Below the pieces are notes generated by a model. It had not been told where the DNA came from, did no database searches, and worked only from the letters and a program-made list of their open reading frames with translations. This document shows positions 7,893-15,624 of a stretch of 64,000 nt of DNA, in pieces. This DNA is from RSA11 sp965652565 (GTDB lineage: Bacteria; Actinomycetota; Thermoleophilia; Solirubrobacterales; 70-9): contig CBFGWL010000003.1 in NCBI GenBank assembly GCA_965652565.1, forward strand, positions 1 to 64,000, read 5' to 3'. A program made the translations under genes and the position numbers. Every line of letters starts with the position of its first letter. Position 1 is the first letter of the stretch.

Positions 7893-8680
7893 GAGCGAGC
7901 TGGCGCCCGCGCGGACTCAGCGTCCGAGCTGGGCACGAACAGCTCGCCGCGCCGAGCGCGGACGATGAGCCAGGCGCCTCCCGCGATGACCATGACGAGG
8001 CTGATTATCTGCGCCTGGGTGAGTCCAAGCGCCACATCGTCGTTGCGGCGGATGAACTCGATGAGAAAGCGCTCGGTGCCGGTGCCGACCAGATAGAACG
8101 CGAAGAGCATGCCTGTGGCGAGCCGGTGGCGTGCGCGCCAGAGCGCGTAGGCGAGCAGACCGACGGCGAGCGTCTCGTAGATGGGCGTCGGGTGGACGGG
8201 CACGTCCGTAGGCACGGCGCCGTCCGGGTACGCCATCGCCCAGGGACCGTCCCAGGGAATCCCGTAATCACCGTCGCCGGAGAGCTGGCAGCCGATGCGC
8301 CCGATCGCGTAGCCGACCGCGAGTGGCACCGCGGCGATGTCGGGCACGACCCAGCTGAAGATGCCGCGCCACCAGGCCCAGAGCAGCACCGCGATCGCGC
8401 CGCCGATGGCGCCTCCGAACCAGACGAGGCCGGTGCCGGAGAACAGGTTGCCCAGCAGATCGTCGCTGACGTCGGACCAGTTCTGGATCACGAAGTCGAT
8501 GCGCGCGCCGATCAGCCCGCCGATGAGCGCGGCGAAGAGCATCTCGTAGGCCCAGTCCGCCGGCTTGCCGAGCTCCTGGAGACGCTTCGCGGCCACCGCG
8601 CCGGCGGCGATGAAGCCGAGCGCGAGGCAGATCCCGAAGGTCTGCAGCGTCAGCGGGCCGATCTCGAGTTCTGGTTGCAT
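7889..8680 (-). CDS. lgt: Prolipoprotein diacylglyceryl transferase (Lgt family)
   Basis: This 263-residue polytopic membrane protein belongs to the family that transfers diacylglycerol from phosphatidylglycerol to the lipobox cysteine of prolipoproteins. It shows about seven hydrophobic segments, the arginine motif GRIG at 127-130 and HPTPIYE in the later half, equivalent to HPSQLYE of other Lgts. The residue after GRIG, normally the Asn of GNF, is Cys (GRIGCQLSGDGDYG), a variant I associate with divergent Lgt-like proteins, so activity should not be taken for granted. At least one lipoprotein candidate is encoded in the window (43019-43531). ATG start; four-base overlap with the downstream membrane protein. 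Confidence 0.85.
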   Translation of the reverse strand: MQPELEIGPLTLQTFGICLALGFIAAGAVAAKRLQELGKPADWAYEMLFAALIGGLIGARIDFVIQNWSDVSDDLLGNLFSGTGLVWFGGAIGGAIAVLLWAWWRGIFSWVVPDIAAVPLAVGYAIGRIGCQLSGDGDYGIPWDGPWAMAYPDGAVPTDVPVHPTPIYETLAVGLLAYALWRARHRLATGMLFAFYLVGTGTERFLIEFIRRNDDVALGLTQAQIISLVMVIAGGAWLIVRARRGELFVPSSDAESARAPARS

Positions 8681-8708
8681 CGCCAGGGGCGTCGGACAAG
8701 GGAAGCTA

Positions 8709-8780
8709 CAGCCCCGAGGAGAATCGAACTCCTACTTCCGGATCGAAAATCCGGCGTCCTAACCATTAGACGACGGGGCC
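8709..8780 (-). tRNA. tRNA-Glu (anticodon UUC)
   Basis: On the minus strand the acceptor GGCCCCG faces CGGGGCT with a terminal G-U pair, the D arm is TCTAATGGTTAGGA, the anticodon stem CCGGA/TCCGG encloses TTTTCGA with anticodon TTC, and the T arm is AGGAGTTCGATTCTCCT. The discriminator is G, as in other tRNA-Glu; CCA is not encoded. Length is 72 nt. Confidence 0.95.
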
Positions 8781-8849
8781 GAGCGCAAATGAGTCTACGG
8801 CTTGGCACGTCGGCCGTTCTGTCCGCGTCTGGCCTCAATCTACGAACGT

Positions 8850-9563
8850 ATGTTCGAGCACCAGGTACGCCCGAGATCGACGGGGTTGCGCGACGCAGCT
8901 CGGGAGCTCAGAAGGGCGGGCGCGTCTTACAAACGGATCGCGAGCGAAGTTGGGATCTCACCGTCCACGGCGTTCGCCTGGACGCGTGACATCGAACTGA
9001 CCCCGGCGCAGATCGCCGAGAACCTAAGCCGCCGACGCCCGGCGGATCGCGCTGCGATTGAGCGACGAGCGGCCGAATGGACCCAGCGAAGTCGCCTGCG
9101 TCGCCAGACCTTCCAGGAGCAGGGTCGTCACTACGCACGCACGGTCGATGATCCTCTGCATCGATCTGGATGCATGCTTTATTGGGCTGAGGGCCGAAAG
9201 GACCGCAATTGCGTGCGGATCTCGAATTCAGACGTCGCGATGCTCGCGTACTTTCGTCGCTTTCTCACTGAATGCTTCGAGGTCTCCTTGGACAGGCTCG
9301 CGTTCTCGCTGCACGTTTACCTCGACAACGGTCGCTCGCTGCGAGAGATCGAGGATCACTGGCTCCGCGCGCTCGAACTTCCTCGGTCCTGTCTGCGGAA
9401 GCACCAGGTCAACCCGCTGCCTCGATCAAGCTCGGGAGCAAAGCGAAACCGACTCCCGCTCGGCGTGGGGAACCTCGCCTACTGCAGCACAGAGATCGTC
9501 CAGCACATTTACGGAGCGATCCAGGAATACGCAGGCTTCGAGGAGCCGCGCTGGCTTGACTAA
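8850..9563 (+). CDS. HTH protein with a degenerate LAGLIDADG-like core
   Basis: About 237 residues if started at the ATG at 8850; an in-frame ATG at 8802 is possible and neither has a clear ribosome site. Residues 13-46 form a resolvase-like helix-turn-helix (ARELRRAGASYKRIASEVGI, then SPSTAFAWTRD). A basic helical linker follows, then GCMLYWAEGRKDRN and RISNSD..ML..FRRFL at about 107-139, a pattern I associate with small actinobacterial proteins of LAGLIDADG homing-endonuclease-like fold. Third codon positions are visibly more A/T than in neighbouring genes, which hints at horizontal transfer. It begins 70 bases from the 5' end of tRNA-Glu. DNA binding is likely; nuclease activity is only inferred. 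Confidence 0.65.
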   Translation: MFEHQVRPRSTGLRDAARELRRAGASYKRIASEVGISPSTAFAWTRDIELTPAQIAENLSRRRPADRAAIERRAAEWTQRSRLRRQTFQEQGRHYARTVDDPLHRSGCMLYWAEGRKDRNCVRISNSDVAMLAYFRRFLTECFEVSLDRLAFSLHVYLDNGRSLREIEDHWLRALELPRSCLRKHQVNPLPRSSSGAKRNRLPLGVGNLAYCSTEIVQHIYGAIQEYAGFEEPRWLD

Positions 9564-10007
9564 GCCAGGCGGCCGCGCGGTCACGGCCCCCTAGGGAGCT
9601 ACGGCCGCCAGCGAGCCGCGACGGCCCCTAGCCAGCGAGAGCGTCCGGCGCACGCGATGTACGAGCAACTCCAAATCAGGGTCGACGCCAACGCGACCGC
9701 TGAACCGCGGTGGCTCGGCTGAGGCCCGGCGCCCGAGCGTCGGCGGAATCGCGGCGCTAGGTACAGACCCGCCGCGATTCCGCCTTGACGACGCCAGGCC
9801 GCCGAGCGGAGCGTTTCCCTGGGGAGGAGTCAGGGGCGTCAGCCGCCCGGCGGAACGCACACGTTGTGCCCCTGCACGTAGGGAGGAGGAGTCGGGTGCG
9901 AAGGGCCTGTGCATGCATTCAGGGTGCCTGTGAGCGGCCCGCATTTGTATGTACGCGCGGCAGAAAATCTGCCCACGTCGTTTCGCCCGGCGGTCGAACC
10001 GCCTAGC
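9564..10007. other. Non-coding stretch between convergent genes
   Basis: These 444 bases separate the HTH gene from argF, which points the other way. Open frames here are arginine/proline-rich with no recognisable domain and no ribosome site, so I call none. The recognisable structure is the 15-bp inverted repeat at 9742-9784, plus two weak hairpins: GGCAG/CTGCC at 9959-9973 and GGCGGT/ACCGCC at 9989-10003, the latter just past the argF stop and possibly its terminator although it has no T tract. Confidence 0.5.
9742..9784. terminator. Perfect 15-bp inverted repeat, terminator-like
   Basis: GGCGGAATCGCGGCG at 9742-9756 is repeated inverted at 9770-9784 without mismatch, with a 13-nt loop. 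It lies between convergent genes. No run of T follows on either strand, so it may be a Rho-assisted terminator, an mRNA-stabilising hairpin or a protein-binding palindrome. Confidence 0.45.
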
Positions 10008-10919
10008 TCAGCCGACGAGCGCCTCGAGCAGCGCCTTCTGCCCGTGCAGGCGGTTCTCCGCCTGATCCCAGACCGCGGAGCGCTCGCCGTACAGAGCGCC
10101 CTCCGTGATCTCCTCGCCCGGGTGCGCCGGCAGGCAGTGCAGGACCACGGCCCGCTCGCTGGCGAGCGACAGAAGCTCTTCGTTCAGCTGGTACGGCGCG
10201 AGAGCCTCACGGCGCGCCTGCGCCTCCTCCTCGTCGCCCATGCTGACCCACACGTCGGTGTAAAGCGCATCCGCGCCCGCCGCCGCAGCGCGCGGATCAT
10301 CGGTCTGCTCGCTCGCCACACCGTCCTCCAGCCAATACCCCTCGGGAGCCGCCACCACGACCTCGGCGCCGGCCTTGCGCCCGAGGATCGCCAGCGAGCG
10401 AGCGACGTTGTTCCCGTCGCCGACGTACGCGATCCGCACGCCCTCGAGCGAGCCGAAGCGCTCGCGCAGCGTGAGCAGGTCGGCGAGCGCCTGGCACGGG
10501 TGGTGAAGCGGGGTGAGCCCGTTGACGACCGGCACCGTCGCCGCCTTCGCGAGTTCCTCGACGCTCTCGTGCGAGCCGGAGCGGATCACGATGGCGTGCA
10601 CGTAGCGCGAGAGCACCCGGCCCGTGTCGCCGATCGACTCACCGCGCCCGAGCTGCAGCTCGTCCCCGCGCAGCGGCAGCGGGTGCGCGCCCAGCTCATT
10701 CACGCCGACCTGAAACGAAACGCGCGTGCGGGTCGACGGGCGCTCGAAGAAGAGCGCGACGGTGCGCCCGGCGAGCGCGTCCGCGCCCAACCCATCGGCC
10801 CGCCCGGCCTTGAGCTCCGCAGCCCGGTCGAGCAGCGCCTCGAGCGCCACCCGGTCGAGCTCCTCGCCGGTGAGAAAGTCCTTGGCTTCGATCGCAACGC
10901 TCATGCCGAAGCGCGGCAT
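10008..10919 (-). CDS. argF: Ornithine carbamoyltransferase
   Basis: A 303-residue enzyme of arginine biosynthesis that forms citrulline from ornithine and carbamoyl phosphate in the cytoplasm. The carbamoyl-phosphate loop is STRTR (62-66), HPCQ is at 140-143, the ornithine-binding SMG at 226-228, and the catalytic-cysteine motif HCLPAH at 261-266; this set distinguishes it from aspartate carbamoyltransferase. Length is normal. No other arg gene is nearby, so it is detached from the arginine operon. It is divergent from the gene at 10949, with only 29 bases between the starts. A second in-frame ATG six codons in (MSVAIEAKDF) is an equally plausible start. Confidence 0.95.
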   Translation of the reverse strand: MPRFGMSVAIEAKDFLTGEELDRVALEALLDRAAELKAGRADGLGADALAGRTVALFFERPSTRTRVSFQVGVNELGAHPLPLRGDELQLGRGESIGDTGRVLSRYVHAIVIRSGSHESVEELAKAATVPVVNGLTPLHHPCQALADLLTLRERFGSLEGVRIAYVGDGNNVARSLAILGRKAGAEVVVAAPEGYWLEDGVASEQTDDPRAAAAGADALYTDVWVSMGDEEEAQARREALAPYQLNEELLSLASERAVVLHCLPAHPGEEITEGALYGERSAVWDQAENRLHGQKALLEALVG

Positions 10920-10948
10920 CTTACGGATCTCAGGTTGACTTCCGGGTT

Positions 10949-11770
10949 GTGGCCCTCGCCGTGATCACGTGGAACCTCTTCCACGGACGCGACTTTCCGC
11001 CCGACCCGGCGCTGTTTACCCGGCGCTCACGCCTGCTGCGGATCACCGAGCGCAACCGCACCCACGTCCAGCTCAACCGCGAGCTCCTGCGCGAGTTCAC
11101 GCTCGTCCTCACCGCCCTGCCCTGGGACGTCGCCTTCGTGCAGGAATGCCCGCCGCGCTGGCACGCCGCGCTCGCGCGCGCCTGCGGCGCGGAGACGCAC
11201 GCAACGCTCACCGCGCGCAACTCCCTCCCACGCCTGCGCGCCGCGGCGGCGCGCTGCAACCCCGACCTGATCGCCTCGAACGAGGGCGGTTCGAACCTGA
11301 CCCTCGTACGCCCATCCGCCGGCCCGATCGCCGAGCGCCGCGAGCTCGTACTCACCCCCGGCCCGCGCCCCGAGCGCCGCACCCTCGCGTTCACCCGCCT
11401 GCGCAGCGGCATCTGCGTCGCCAACACCCACCTGAGCGCCGGCGCCGCGAACCGAGCGCGGGCGGAGGACGAGCTGCGCCGCGCTGCGGAGACCTGCGCC
11501 GGCTGGGCGGCCGACGCCCCGCTCGTCCTCGGCGGCGACTTGAACATCCGCCCGCGCGACAGCGCGATCTACACGGAGCTCGAGGCCCGCTTCGGCCTCG
11601 GCGACCCGACCGCGCCCGACGCGCTCGACCACATCCTCGCGCGCGGGCTCACGCCCGTCGAGCCCCCGCGCGCCCTCCCTCCGCAGGCGCGCGAGCTGCG
11701 CAACCGCGCGGGCCTGCGCCTGCGCCTCTCCGACCACGCCCCGGTGGTCGCGCGCTTCGCGCCCGCGTGA
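10949..11770 (+). CDS. Endonuclease/exonuclease/phosphatase-fold protein (cytoplasmic)
   Basis: A 273-residue protein of the EEP (DNase I-like) superfamily. The ordered motifs are TWNLFHG near the N-terminus, VQE (metal-binding Glu), TLVRP, NTHLS, GGDLNIRP (catalytic Asp/Asn), LDHIL and SDHAPV (catalytic His) at the end. No signal peptide is visible, so it should act inside the cell, on DNA, RNA or a phosphoester metabolite; the family does not allow a finer call. GTG start, 29 bases from the divergent argF start. A second EEP protein at 22188 is secreted and clearly different. Confidence 0.82.
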   Translation: MALAVITWNLFHGRDFPPDPALFTRRSRLLRITERNRTHVQLNRELLREFTLVLTALPWDVAFVQECPPRWHAALARACGAETHATLTARNSLPRLRAAAARCNPDLIASNEGGSNLTLVRPSAGPIAERRELVLTPGPRPERRTLAFTRLRSGICVANTHLSAGAANRARAEDELRRAAETCAGWAADAPLVLGGDLNIRPRDSAIYTELEARFGLGDPTAPDALDHILARGLTPVEPPRALPPQARELRNRAGLRLRLSDHAPVVARFAPA

Positions 11771-11840
11771 TCGCGATTGACCACGGGGTAGGAACTCAGG
11801 CACTACGCTCCGCCTGTCCAACCGACGAGGAGGGCAAGAG

Positions 11841-12503
11841 ATGGCCGCGGACAACCGTAAGACGAACAGCAGTTCTTCGGGTGGGTCGTCTTCGACCCGC
11901 GCTGACAAGAGCGTGGAGGCCTTTCGCGAGGCGCTCGAGCGCAGCGTGACGCTCTCCCGCGATCGCCTCCAGGAGGTGGTGGACGACGCCGTCAAGCGCG
12001 GGCGCATGACGCGCACCGACGCCAACGAGCTCGTCAGCCGCCTGGTCTCCCGGGGCCGCTCCTACTCGGACGATCTCCTCAAGGAGCTCGAACGCCTGCT
12101 CGACCAAGCCCGCCGCGGCGTCGAGCCCGCGCGCCAGCGCGCCACCCGCGTCGCCTCGGAGGCCACCCGCCGCGCCCGCGAGGCAGCCGACCCCGCCCTG
12201 GCCCACGCCGAGCGCCTGAAGCGCCGCGCCCGGGGCAGCAAGTCCGGCGCCGCCAAGCAGAGCGCCAAGCCCACCGCGGGCGGCACGAAGCCGGCGGCCG
12301 CCAAGCCCACGGCGAAGGGCGCGGCGAAGCCAGCGAGTGGCAGCTCGCCCATCGCCAACTACGAGAGCCTGAACGCCACCCAGGTGCGCGCCCGCCTGAA
12401 GAACCTCAGCAAGGCGGACCTGCGCAAGGTGCGCTCGCTCGAGGAGAAGGGCAAGGCCCGCAAGACGGTCCTGGCCGAGATCGACCGCCGGCTGGCCGGC
12501 TAG
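11841..12503 (+). CDS. Phasin-like helical protein with Ala/Lys-rich linker
   Basis: The 220 residues divide into a short polar N-terminus, a long amphipathic helical region (about 22-130) resembling phasin or poly-hydroxyalkanoate-granule proteins (SVEAFREALERSVTLSRDRL and VDDAVKRGRMTRTDANELV), a lysine/alanine/proline linker (about 131-175, AAAKPTAKG type) and a C-terminal helical module, YESLNATQVRARLKNL followed by LRKVRSLEEKGKARKTVL. That last module recurs at the ends of actinobacterial helical proteins. A role in granule association or nucleoid/DNA contact (basic linker) is possible; neither is shown. Monocistronic-looking, with ATG after a GAGGAGGGCAAGAG ribosome region. Confidence 0.7.
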   Translation: MAADNRKTNSSSSGGSSSTRADKSVEAFREALERSVTLSRDRLQEVVDDAVKRGRMTRTDANELVSRLVSRGRSYSDDLLKELERLLDQARRGVEPARQRATRVASEATRRAREAADPALAHAERLKRRARGSKSGAAKQSAKPTAGGTKPAAAKPTAKGAAKPASGSSPIANYESLNATQVRARLKNLSKADLRKVRSLEEKGKARKTVLAEIDRRLAG

Positions 12504-12560
12504 CGGCCGCCAAGCCCCCGCGCCCGGGGCCCTCGAAACGGGTGCTGCCACGATAGGAGC

Positions 12561-13925
12561 GTGAGCTCCTCCACCCCGCCCACCGCGTCGCAGCCAACCC
12601 CGAAGAGCGCTCGCCCCCGCCGGGGCGAGGAGCTCGAGCTGCGCATCGAGGGCCTCGCGCAGGGCGGGCGCGGCATCGGCCGGCGCGACGGGTTCGTCGT
12701 CTTCGTCTCCGGCGCGCTGCCCGGGGACACCGTGCGCGCCCGCGTCTCGCGCGCCAAGCGCGGCTACGCCGAGGCCACGGCGCTCGAGGTGATCGAGCCG
12801 AGCCCAGACCGCCGGCCCGAGGTCTGCCTGCATGGCGGCGAGCCTTGTCCGGGCGCCCCGTGGCAGGCGATGCCCTACGAGCGCCAGCTCGAGCACAAGG
12901 CCGCGCAGGTCGAGGAAGCGCTGCGCCGCCTCGGCGGGCTGGACGGCTTCGAGACCGAGCCGATCGTCCCCGCCGCGCGCGAGTGGCGCTACCGCAACAA
13001 GCTCGAATACTCCTTCGGTGAGCACGACGGCGAGGCCGTGCTCGGCTTCCACCGCCGCGGCAGCTGGCGCGAGGTCGTCGACATCGACGACTGCCACCTC
13101 GCCTCCGAAGCCAACAACGCCGCCCGCAACGCCGTGCGCGACTGGGCCCGCGCGGAGGGCCTGCCCGCGTACGACCGCGAGACCCAGACGGGCGTGCTGC
13201 GCAACCTCGTGGTGCGCGAGGGCCTGCGCACCGGGCAGATCCAGACCCGCCTGGTCACCTCGCGCGCGGAGATCGTCCGGCCGCCAGTCGATCTGCACAC
13301 GATCGTGGACGGCCCCGGCGGCGGCACGGACGGCCCGACGGGCGTGCTCGGCGAGGAGTACCTGGAGGAGCAGCTCGGCGAGCTGCGCTTCCGCATCTCG
13401 CACGCCGCCTTCTTCCAGACCAACACCGAGATGGCCGAGCGCCTCTACGAGATCGCCCGCGAGTACGCCGCCCTGACCGGAGCGGAGCGCCTCTTCGATC
13501 TCTACTGCGGGATCGGCACGATCGGGCTCACGCTCGCCGGCGACGCGCGCGAGGTGTGGGGCCTCGAGACCGTGGAGGACGCCGTTGTGGACGCGGAGCG
13601 CAACGCCAAGCGCAACAACATCACGAACGCGCGCTTCATGGCCGCCGACGCGCGGCTCGGCCTGCGCCCGCTCGTCGAGCGCGCCGGCAAGCCGGACGTG
13701 GTAGTCGTCGACCCGCCGCGCGCCGGGCTCTCCAAGAAGGTCGTGCGGCGCGTGATCGAGTGCGAGGCGAAGCGCATCGTCTACGTCTCCTGCAACCCCA
13801 CCACGCTCGCGCCGAACGCAGCGCAACTCGTCGAGGCGGGCTATACCCTGCGGCGCGTGAGGCCTGTGGACATGTTCCCCCAGACCCCGCACGTGGAATG
13901 CGTCGCCCTCCTGGAGCGCGCGTGA
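12561..13925 (+). CDS. 23S rRNA (uracil-5-)-methyltransferase, RlmD/TrmA family
   Basis: A 454-residue SAM-dependent RNA m5U methyltransferase. An N-terminal TRAM domain (about 20-85, ELELRIEGLAQGGRGIGR) precedes the catalytic part with LFDLYCGIGTIGL (SAM binding, near 313), VVVDPPRAGL and the catalytic cysteine in YVSCNPTTLA. The N-terminal iron-sulfur cysteines are incomplete: CLHGGEPC has two, but the third position of the usual CxxC is Ala. TrmA, RlmC and RlmD cannot be separated safely; TRAM plus length favours RlmD-like. GTG start; its TGA overlaps the next gene's GTG by four bases. Confidence 0.88.
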   Translation: MSSSTPPTASQPTPKSARPRRGEELELRIEGLAQGGRGIGRRDGFVVFVSGALPGDTVRARVSRAKRGYAEATALEVIEPSPDRRPEVCLHGGEPCPGAPWQAMPYERQLEHKAAQVEEALRRLGGLDGFETEPIVPAAREWRYRNKLEYSFGEHDGEAVLGFHRRGSWREVVDIDDCHLASEANNAARNAVRDWARAEGLPAYDRETQTGVLRNLVVREGLRTGQIQTRLVTSRAEIVRPPVDLHTIVDGPGGGTDGPTGVLGEEYLEEQLGELRFRISHAAFFQTNTEMAERLYEIAREYAALTGAERLFDLYCGIGTIGLTLAGDAREVWGLETVEDAVVDAERNAKRNNITNARFMAADARLGLRPLVERAGKPDVVVVDPPRAGLSKKVVRRVIECEAKRIVYVSCNPTTLAPNAAQLVEAGYTLRRVRPVDMFPQTPHVECVALLERA

Positions 13926-14713
13926 GCAGGGGCTTCGGCGTCGCCGCGGGGCTCGACCCCGAGATCGCGACCCCGCTCGCCACCCGCTGCGCCGAGCTCG
14001 GCTACGGCTCGGTGTGGTCGAACGACACGCCGCTCGCCAGCGGGCTAGAGACCGTCGCCGCGTTCGCCGAGGGCACGGACGAGATCGATCTAGGCGTCGG
14101 CGTGCTTGCGCTCGACCGCCACAGCCCCGAGGAGATCGGCGCCCAGATCGAAAAGCTCGGCCTGCCGCGCGAGCGCCTGATCATCGGCGTCGGCGCGGGT
14201 CACTCGCGGCGCCCGCTCACCGCGATGCGCGAGGCGCTCCCCCGCCTGCGCGAGGCGCTCGGCGGCGTGCGCGTCGTCCTCGCCGCAATGGGGCCCAAGA
14301 TGTGCGCGCTGGCGGGCGCCGCGTACGACGGCGTCTTCTTCAACTGGATGACCCCCGAGTTCGCGGCCGCGGCGCGCGAGCGCGTGCTCGCCGGCGCCGC
14401 CGAGGCGGGTCGCGAGGCGCCCCCCGTCTACGGCTACGTCCGTGCCGCTGTCGGCGACGACGCCACCCGCCGGCTCGGCAAGGAAGAGAGCTTCTACCGC
14501 GACCTGCACGACGGCTACCGCCGGCACTTCGAACGCCTCGGCGCGCCCGAGGGCACCGTGGGCATCGCCGCTCCCGACGCCGAGGCCGCCCAGGCCGCGC
14601 TCGCCGAATACACAGCGCTCGACATCACCGTCGTGCGTGCGCTCGCCAGCGCGAGGCTGGACGCGATGAGCGCGCTCGCCGAAGCCGTCGCCCCGGCGCG
14701 CGAGCCCGCCTAG
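13922..14713 (+). CDS. LLM-class (luciferase-like) flavin/F420-dependent oxidoreductase
   Basis: About 263 residues. The fold is recognisable from VAAGLDPEIATPLATRCAELGYGSVWSNDT at the start (shown here as two parts: a beta strand, then an alpha helix ending GYGSVW), then DLGVGVLALDRHSPEEI and LIIGVGAGH (cofactor phosphate region) and a C-terminal helical part. Many actinobacterial members use F420; flavin choice and substrate are unknown. I start it at GTG 13922, which overlaps the stop of the methyltransferase gene as GTGA, and not in the arginine-rich upstream extension. It is convergent with the zinc-ribbon gene, three bases away. Confidence 0.8.
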   Translation: MSRGFGVAAGLDPEIATPLATRCAELGYGSVWSNDTPLASGLETVAAFAEGTDEIDLGVGVLALDRHSPEEIGAQIEKLGLPRERLIIGVGAGHSRRPLTAMREALPRLREALGGVRVVLAAMGPKMCALAGAAYDGVFFNWMTPEFAAAARERVLAGAAEAGREAPPVYGYVRAAVGDDATRRLGKEESFYRDLHDGYRRHFERLGAPEGTVGIAAPDAEAAQAALAEYTALDITVVRALASARLDAMSALAEAVAPAREPA

Positions 14714-14716
14714 CGC

Positions 14717-14899
14717 TCAGGAAGCGTCGAGCTCGTCGGCCGCCGCGTACTCGTCGGCGGGCAACTGCTCGGCAGTGCAGATCGAGCACAGCACGGGCGT
14801 CGCCCCCGTCTCGAGCGCGGTCTGCTTCTCGGCCGTCGTCAGCACCGCGCCGCAGTTCTCGCAGCGGTCGGGAAGATCGGCGAAAGTCCGTTCATCCAT
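14717..14899 (-). CDS. Small zinc-ribbon protein
   Basis: A 60-residue protein with two CxxC knuckles (CENC near residue 12 and CSIC near 40) spaced as in treble-clef or zinc-ribbon proteins, and an acidic C-terminus (DEYAAADELDAS). The ATG at 14899 gives a compact acidic protein; an upstream in-frame GTG/ATG would add about 21 arginine-rich residues. It lies 35 bases upstream of the uracil-DNA glycosylase stop, on the same strand. A protein- or nucleic-acid-binding role is usual for such ribbons, but nothing specific can be claimed. Confidence 0.65.
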   Translation of the reverse strand: MDERTFADLPDRCENCGAVLTTAEKQTALETGATPVLCSICTAEQLPADEYAAADELDAS

Positions 14900-14934
14900 A
14901 GGAGCCACGTCTCGGAGCCTAGAGGATGCGCGGC

Positions 14935-15624
14935 TCAGTAGGGCGGCAGGTCGGCGTACCAATCGCCGAGCACCCGGAAGGCCCGCCAGAACGCGCGCTT
15001 GGCCTCATCCGAGTCGAGCGAGTCATCGATGTCGGGCACATACAGCGCCTCGACCGTCGGCGTGAATGACTGGACGACGCCCGGCCTGGCCTCGAGCCCG
15101 CCGGCGAGCGGGACGCCGACCTCGTCCAAGCACCGCAGCGCCTCCGCCCCCATGACCACGATGAGCTTCGGCTGCACGATCGCGATCTCCTCGACGATGC
15201 GCTCCACGCACTCGCCGGCCGCGAGCGCCGGGTCCGCCACCGGGCACTTCACGCACAGCGTCCCGTAGACCGTGAGCGGGTCGACGCCGAGCCGCTTGAA
15301 GCTCTTCATGAGCGCGTTGCCCGAGCGGCCGTAGAACGCGACCCCCTCCTCGATCTCCGCCGCCGTCGGCGCGTACTTGAGCAGCATCACGTCCGCCTGC
15401 GGGTGGCCGGAGCCCAGCACCGGCATCAGATTCCCCCGCGGGCAGTGCGAACACTCCTGCAGGCGACGCGTGAGCGCGTTCAGCTCACGGATCGCCCGCT
15501 CGAGGTACTTCTCCTTGATCTCGTCGTCCGTCGTCGGCAAGTTTTCGCTCCGGCGCGCACTTTCGGCACGCGCAGGTTTCTTTGACGGCTCGCGTTCGGC
15601 TCCTGCCCCGCGGCCGCCCTGCAT
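14935..15624 (-). CDS. Divergent family-4-like uracil-DNA glycosylase
   Basis: A 229-residue protein of the uracil-DNA glycosylase superfamily. The four iron-sulfur cysteines fit family 4: ECSHC near residue 60, VKC (near 133) and GEC about 12 residues later, followed by the helix ERIVEEIAIVQPKLIVVMGAEAL. However, the first active-site motif, normally GEAPG, reads LKYAPT, and the second, normally HPS, is replaced by a YVPDIDD region. The fold is probably retained but catalysis on uracil is doubtful. The ATG at 15624 overlaps the last base of the upstream fusion gene's TGA. A basic N-terminal tail of about 35 residues precedes the fold. Confidence 0.75.
   Translation of the reverse strand: MQGGRGAGAEREPSKKPARAESARRSENLPTTDDEIKEKYLERAIRELNALTRRLQECSHCPRGNLMPVLGSGHPQADVMLLKYAPTAAEIEEGVAFYGRSGNALMKSFKRLGVDPLTVYGTLCVKCPVADPALAAGECVERIVEEIAIVQPKLIVVMGAEALRCLDEVGVPLAGGLEARPGVVQSFTPTVEALYVPDIDDSLDSDEAKRAFWRAFRVLGDWYADLPPY

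Noticed and set aside
8802..8849. Upstream ATG for the HTH protein
   Set aside because: No ribosome site or homologous N-terminus supports it; kept only as an alternative start.
9591..9944. 117-codon minus-strand frame in the gap before argF
   Set aside because: Proline/arginine-rich, no ribosome site or domain, and it spans the 15-bp inverted repeat.
11796..13892. Minus-strand frame of 698 codons opposite the phasin-like and methyltransferase genes
   Set aside because: Shadow of the clear plus-strand genes, repeat-like Ala/Gly/Arg composition.
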